This document shows positions 61,893 through 64,000 of a stretch of DNA of 64,000 bases, one piece after another. The stretch comes from Caulobacter sp. SL161 (GTDB lineage: Bacteria > Pseudomonadota > Alphaproteobacteria > Caulobacterales > Caulobacteraceae): NCBI RefSeq assembly GCF_026672375.1, contig NZ_JAPPRA010000001.1, forward strand, positions 3,534,001 through 3,598,000, read 5' to 3'. The notes below the pieces were generated by a model that was not told where the DNA came from, did not search any database, and saw only the letters and a program-made list of their open reading frames with translations. Within the stretch, counting starts at the first letter, position 1. Every line of letters starts with the position of its first letter. The position numbers and the translations under genes are program-made.

Positions 61893-64000
61893 TTAGAACT
61901 GGATGTTCGCCCCCACAAACACCGTGCGGCCGCTGGTGGTGAAGTTCCAGAGGCGCTTGGCGCCGGTCTCGCCAAAGCCGTTGTTGAAGCTGTTGACCTG
62001 CTCTTCGCGCTCATCGGTCAGGTTGATGGCGTCCAGCGACAGGCGGACGCGCGGGGTCAGCTGGTAGAAGGCCGACGCATCAACATAGGTCGTGGCGTTG
62101 AACGCGCCGCTGTCGATCAAATAGTCCGAACGATAGTTGGCCGAGATGCGGCCGCCGTACTTGGCGGTCTCGTAGTACAGCGTGGCGTTGGCGTTGATGT
62201 CCGAGAGGCCGAAGATGTCGGTCTCCTGGTTCTTGCCGTTGACCAGGTTGATCGTCTTGCTGTCGATCAGGGTCAGGTTGGCCACCGCGCCCATGTTCTT
62301 CAGCGCGCCCGGCAGGAAGAAGAAGTCGCTCTGGGCTGACAGCTCGACGCCCGTCAGCTTGGCGTTCCGCAAGTTCACCTGGCGGGTGTAGGAGGCGACA
62401 TTGGTCGTGGCCGTGACGCCCGGATAGATCCCTTCGGCCAGGCCCGTGCTGGCGTAGCTGACATTGGTCGTCGTCTGGCTGGCGATCAGGCCGTCGATGT
62501 TCTTGTGGAACAGGCCCGCCGTCAGCATGCCGACGCCGCCGAAGTACCATTCAGCCGCCAGGTCGAACTCGTCCGAGGTGTAGGGCTCGAGGTTCGGGTT
62601 GCCGGTCGAGACGGTGACGGTCGTGCCGTCCACGCTGACCGAACCGTTCATGGCGTAGGCGCCCAGGGCCGGGCGGTTGATGTTCTGGGCCGCAGCCACG
62701 CGGATCTGGAAGCGGTCGGAGACCTCGACCACCGCGTTCAGCGACGGCAGTACGCCCGAATAGGTTTTCTTGGCCACCGTCGGGGTGTTGACGCCGCGAA
62801 CCGCCAGAACGCCCGACGAGGTCAGCTCGGTGTCATAGGCGCGCAGGCCGGTATTGCCGCGCACCGGCAGGCCCATCAGCTGCGTCTTCCAGTCCAGCTG
62901 CAGATAGCCGGCCGTGGTGTCTTCCTCGACCGCATAGATCGAGCGCGGGGCGCCGAGCGTGCGGGTGACGCCGTACTTGGCCAGGGCCTTGTCCCAGTCG
63001 ACGATGATCCACGACTGGTCGTCGTGCTGGGTGAAGACCTTGGTCACGCCGTCCAGACGGTTGTCCAGCGTGCCCTTTTCCCAGGCCGTCCGGTTCACGT
63101 CGTCATTGGTCTGCGAATAGCCTTCGTTCTTGAAGCCGCGATACGACAGGCCGCCCTTCAGGGTCAGGCCGTCGTTGAAGTCATAGGCGGCGTTGAATTC
63201 GGCGTTCTTCAGCTCGGTGGTCTGATAGGTGGCCGAGAAGTCGATCTCGTGGGCGCGGTAGTTGTTCGCGTCGGTGGTGTTCCACTTGTAGGTGTTCTTG
63301 CCGCTGTCGCCGCGATAGTCGGTGATCAGGCCGCCGAACGCTTCGGTGTAGAACTTGTCCGAGATCGGGATGTCGTAGTCCGAGGTCTCCTGGCCGATGT
63401 GGCCGTCGACGCGCAGCTTGTCCGACACGTTCCATTCGCCGGTCAGCACCAGTTGGTCGAAGGTGTTCTTGGCCGACTGGCGACGGGTTTCAGTGGCGAA
63501 GACGGTGTTGTCGACGTCGGCGTAAACGACCGTGTTGTGCTTGTCGTACTGGATCGAATTCAGCACCGGCGGGGCGCTGACCAGATTGCCCGAGTGCGGC
63601 GTCGAGCCGCCCAGAACCGTCGAGCCGACCGAGGCGCGGGTGGCCAGGTGGATCTCGGTGCGGTCATTGGTGAACTTGCCGTGCAGGGCGTCCAGCGTCA
63701 GGGTGACGGTCTCGACCGGGCGCCACTGGGCGGCGGCGGTGACGCCCAGACGCTCCTGGTCCGAACCCCAGACCGACAGGCGGTTGCCGCGGGCGAAGAT
63801 CAGTTCGCCGTTGGTCGCCTTGGCCGCATCGGCGGCGCTCAGCTTCACGACGTTGGCGGCCTGGGCGCGCTGGGTGCCGGCGCCGTAGGTGTTGTAGCCC
63901 TGCTCTTCGGTCTTGCGCTTGGAGTAGGCGACCGAGGCCAGGAGGCCGAACTTGTCGTCCCAGTTCTTGGCGATCATCGCCGCGCCGCGCGGCTGGGTGT
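61893..64000 (-). CDS. TonB-dependent receptor, 5' partial
   Basis: The frame is open through the right edge of the window, so the N terminus, plug and TonB box lie outside. The 702 visible residues are beta-barrel with many aromatic/charged strands (GLLASVAYSKRKTEEQGYN, VTLTLDALHGKFTNDRTEI, NLEPYTSDEFDLAAEWYFGG) and the C-terminal FTTSGRTVFVGANIQF ending in Phe, the outer-membrane insertion signal. This is the type of receptor (TIGR01782-like) expanded in Caulobacter for carbohydrates and other nutrients; substrate unknown. Confidence 0.92.
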   Translation of the reverse strand, partial: TQPRGAAMIAKNWDDKFGLLASVAYSKRKTEEQGYNTYGAGTQRAQAANVVKLSAADAAKATNGELIFARGNRLSVWGSDQERLGVTAAAQWRPVETVTLTLDALHGKFTNDRTEIHLATRASVGSTVLGGSTPHSGNLVSAPPVLNSIQYDKHNTVVYADVDNTVFATETRRQSAKNTFDQLVLTGEWNVSDKLRVDGHIGQETSDYDIPISDKFYTEAFGGLITDYRGDSGKNTYKWNTTDANNYRAHEIDFSATYQTTELKNAEFNAAYDFNDGLTLKGGLSYRGFKNEGYSQTNDDVNRTAWEKGTLDNRLDGVTKVFTQHDDQSWIIVDWDKALAKYGVTRTLGAPRSIYAVEEDTTAGYLQLDWKTQLMGLPVRGNTGLRAYDTELTSSGVLAVRGVNTPTVAKKTYSGVLPSLNAVVEVSDRFQIRVAAAQNINRPALGAYAMNGSVSVDGTTVTVSTGNPNLEPYTSDEFDLAAEWYFGGVGMLTAGLFHKNIDGLIASQTTTNVSYASTGLAEGIYPGVTATTNVASYTRQVNLRNAKLTGVELSAQSDFFFLPGALKNMGAVANLTLIDSKTINLVNGKNQETDIFGLSDINANATLYYETAKYGGRISANYRSDYLIDSGAFNATTYVDASAFYQLTPRVRLSLDAINLTDEREEQVNSFNNGFGETGAKRLWNFTTSGRTVFVGANIQF

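Overview
The window reads as a high-GC alphaproteobacterial chromosome segment from a stalked bacterium of the genus Caulobacter or a very close relative. The grounds are the roughly two-thirds GC composition with strong G/C third positions, the pseudaminic-acid (flagellin-glycosylation) gene set, an ECF sigma gene behind a perfect general-stress (EcfG/SigT-type) promoter, many sensor kinases, a TonB-dependent receptor, and dense short intergenic repeats. There is no rRNA, tRNA, CRISPR array, insertion sequence or prophage that I can see, so this looks like core chromosome with a light scatter of accessory genes. Species assignment is inference.

Layout. 1-6.8 kb: end of a membrane chemoreceptor gene, greA, an ELM1/DUF1022 gene, two tiny membrane proteins, a secreted protein and a hybrid histidine kinase. 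7.0-13.8 kb: surface-sugar region with PseF-like and PseG-like genes, then a coupled methyltransferase / FAD oxidoreductase / WbqC trio, an SDR and a convergent pseI. 13.9-19.9 kb: small membrane proteins, trxB, a dps-SleB hydrolase pair and a second hybrid kinase. 20-26 kb: a two-gene membrane operon facing a TetR gene across two palindromic operators, a DCC thiol protein, an AI-2E-family permease, a 2OG-Fe(II) oxygenase-like protein, a ParE-type toxin-antitoxin pair and uvrC. 26-31.4 kb: a stand-alone CZB zinc-sensor protein, the sigU-like ECF gene with its promoter, a multi-TM histidine kinase, and a tryptophan catabolic pair (kynA plus a kynureninase-like enzyme) facing an Lrp-type regulator. 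31.4-35.5 kb: a Gtr-type glycolipid modification cluster. 35.6-45.6 kb: small enzymes and membrane proteins, an epimerase-DoxX fusion, carB, a membrane LytTR regulator and a patatin lipoprotein. 45.7-50.6 kb: cold-shock protein, a Fur-box-preceded micro-gene, pgsA, an HWE kinase coupled to a P-loop kinase. 50.6-54.5 kb: de novo NAD operon nadA-x-nadB-nadC with paired palindromes. 54.6-58.3 kb: MAPEG protein, lipocalin and ahpC-ahpF with an OxyR-like site. 58.4-64 kb: a TPR protein, a membrane LuxR-type regulator, a cytochrome b561 and the 3' part of a TonB-dependent receptor gene.

How it fits together. Three themes recur: stress and redox defence (sigU, dps, trxB, ahpCF, DCC, 2OG protein), cell-surface sugar modification (pse genes, WbqC trio, gtr-like set), and signal transduction (four histidine kinases, one chemoreceptor, a CZB protein, two membrane-tethered one-component regulators). 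The best regulatory signals read directly from the DNA are the GGAAC-N16-CGTT promoter of sigU, twin TetR-type operators, twin nadA palindromes flanking a terminator-like hairpin, the OxyR-like ahpC site, and a Fur-like box before a 50-residue ORF. The most plausible undescribed items are the small gene translationally embedded between nadA and nadB, the kinase beside sigU, the methyltransferase/FAD/WbqC trio, and the Fur-box micro-gene.
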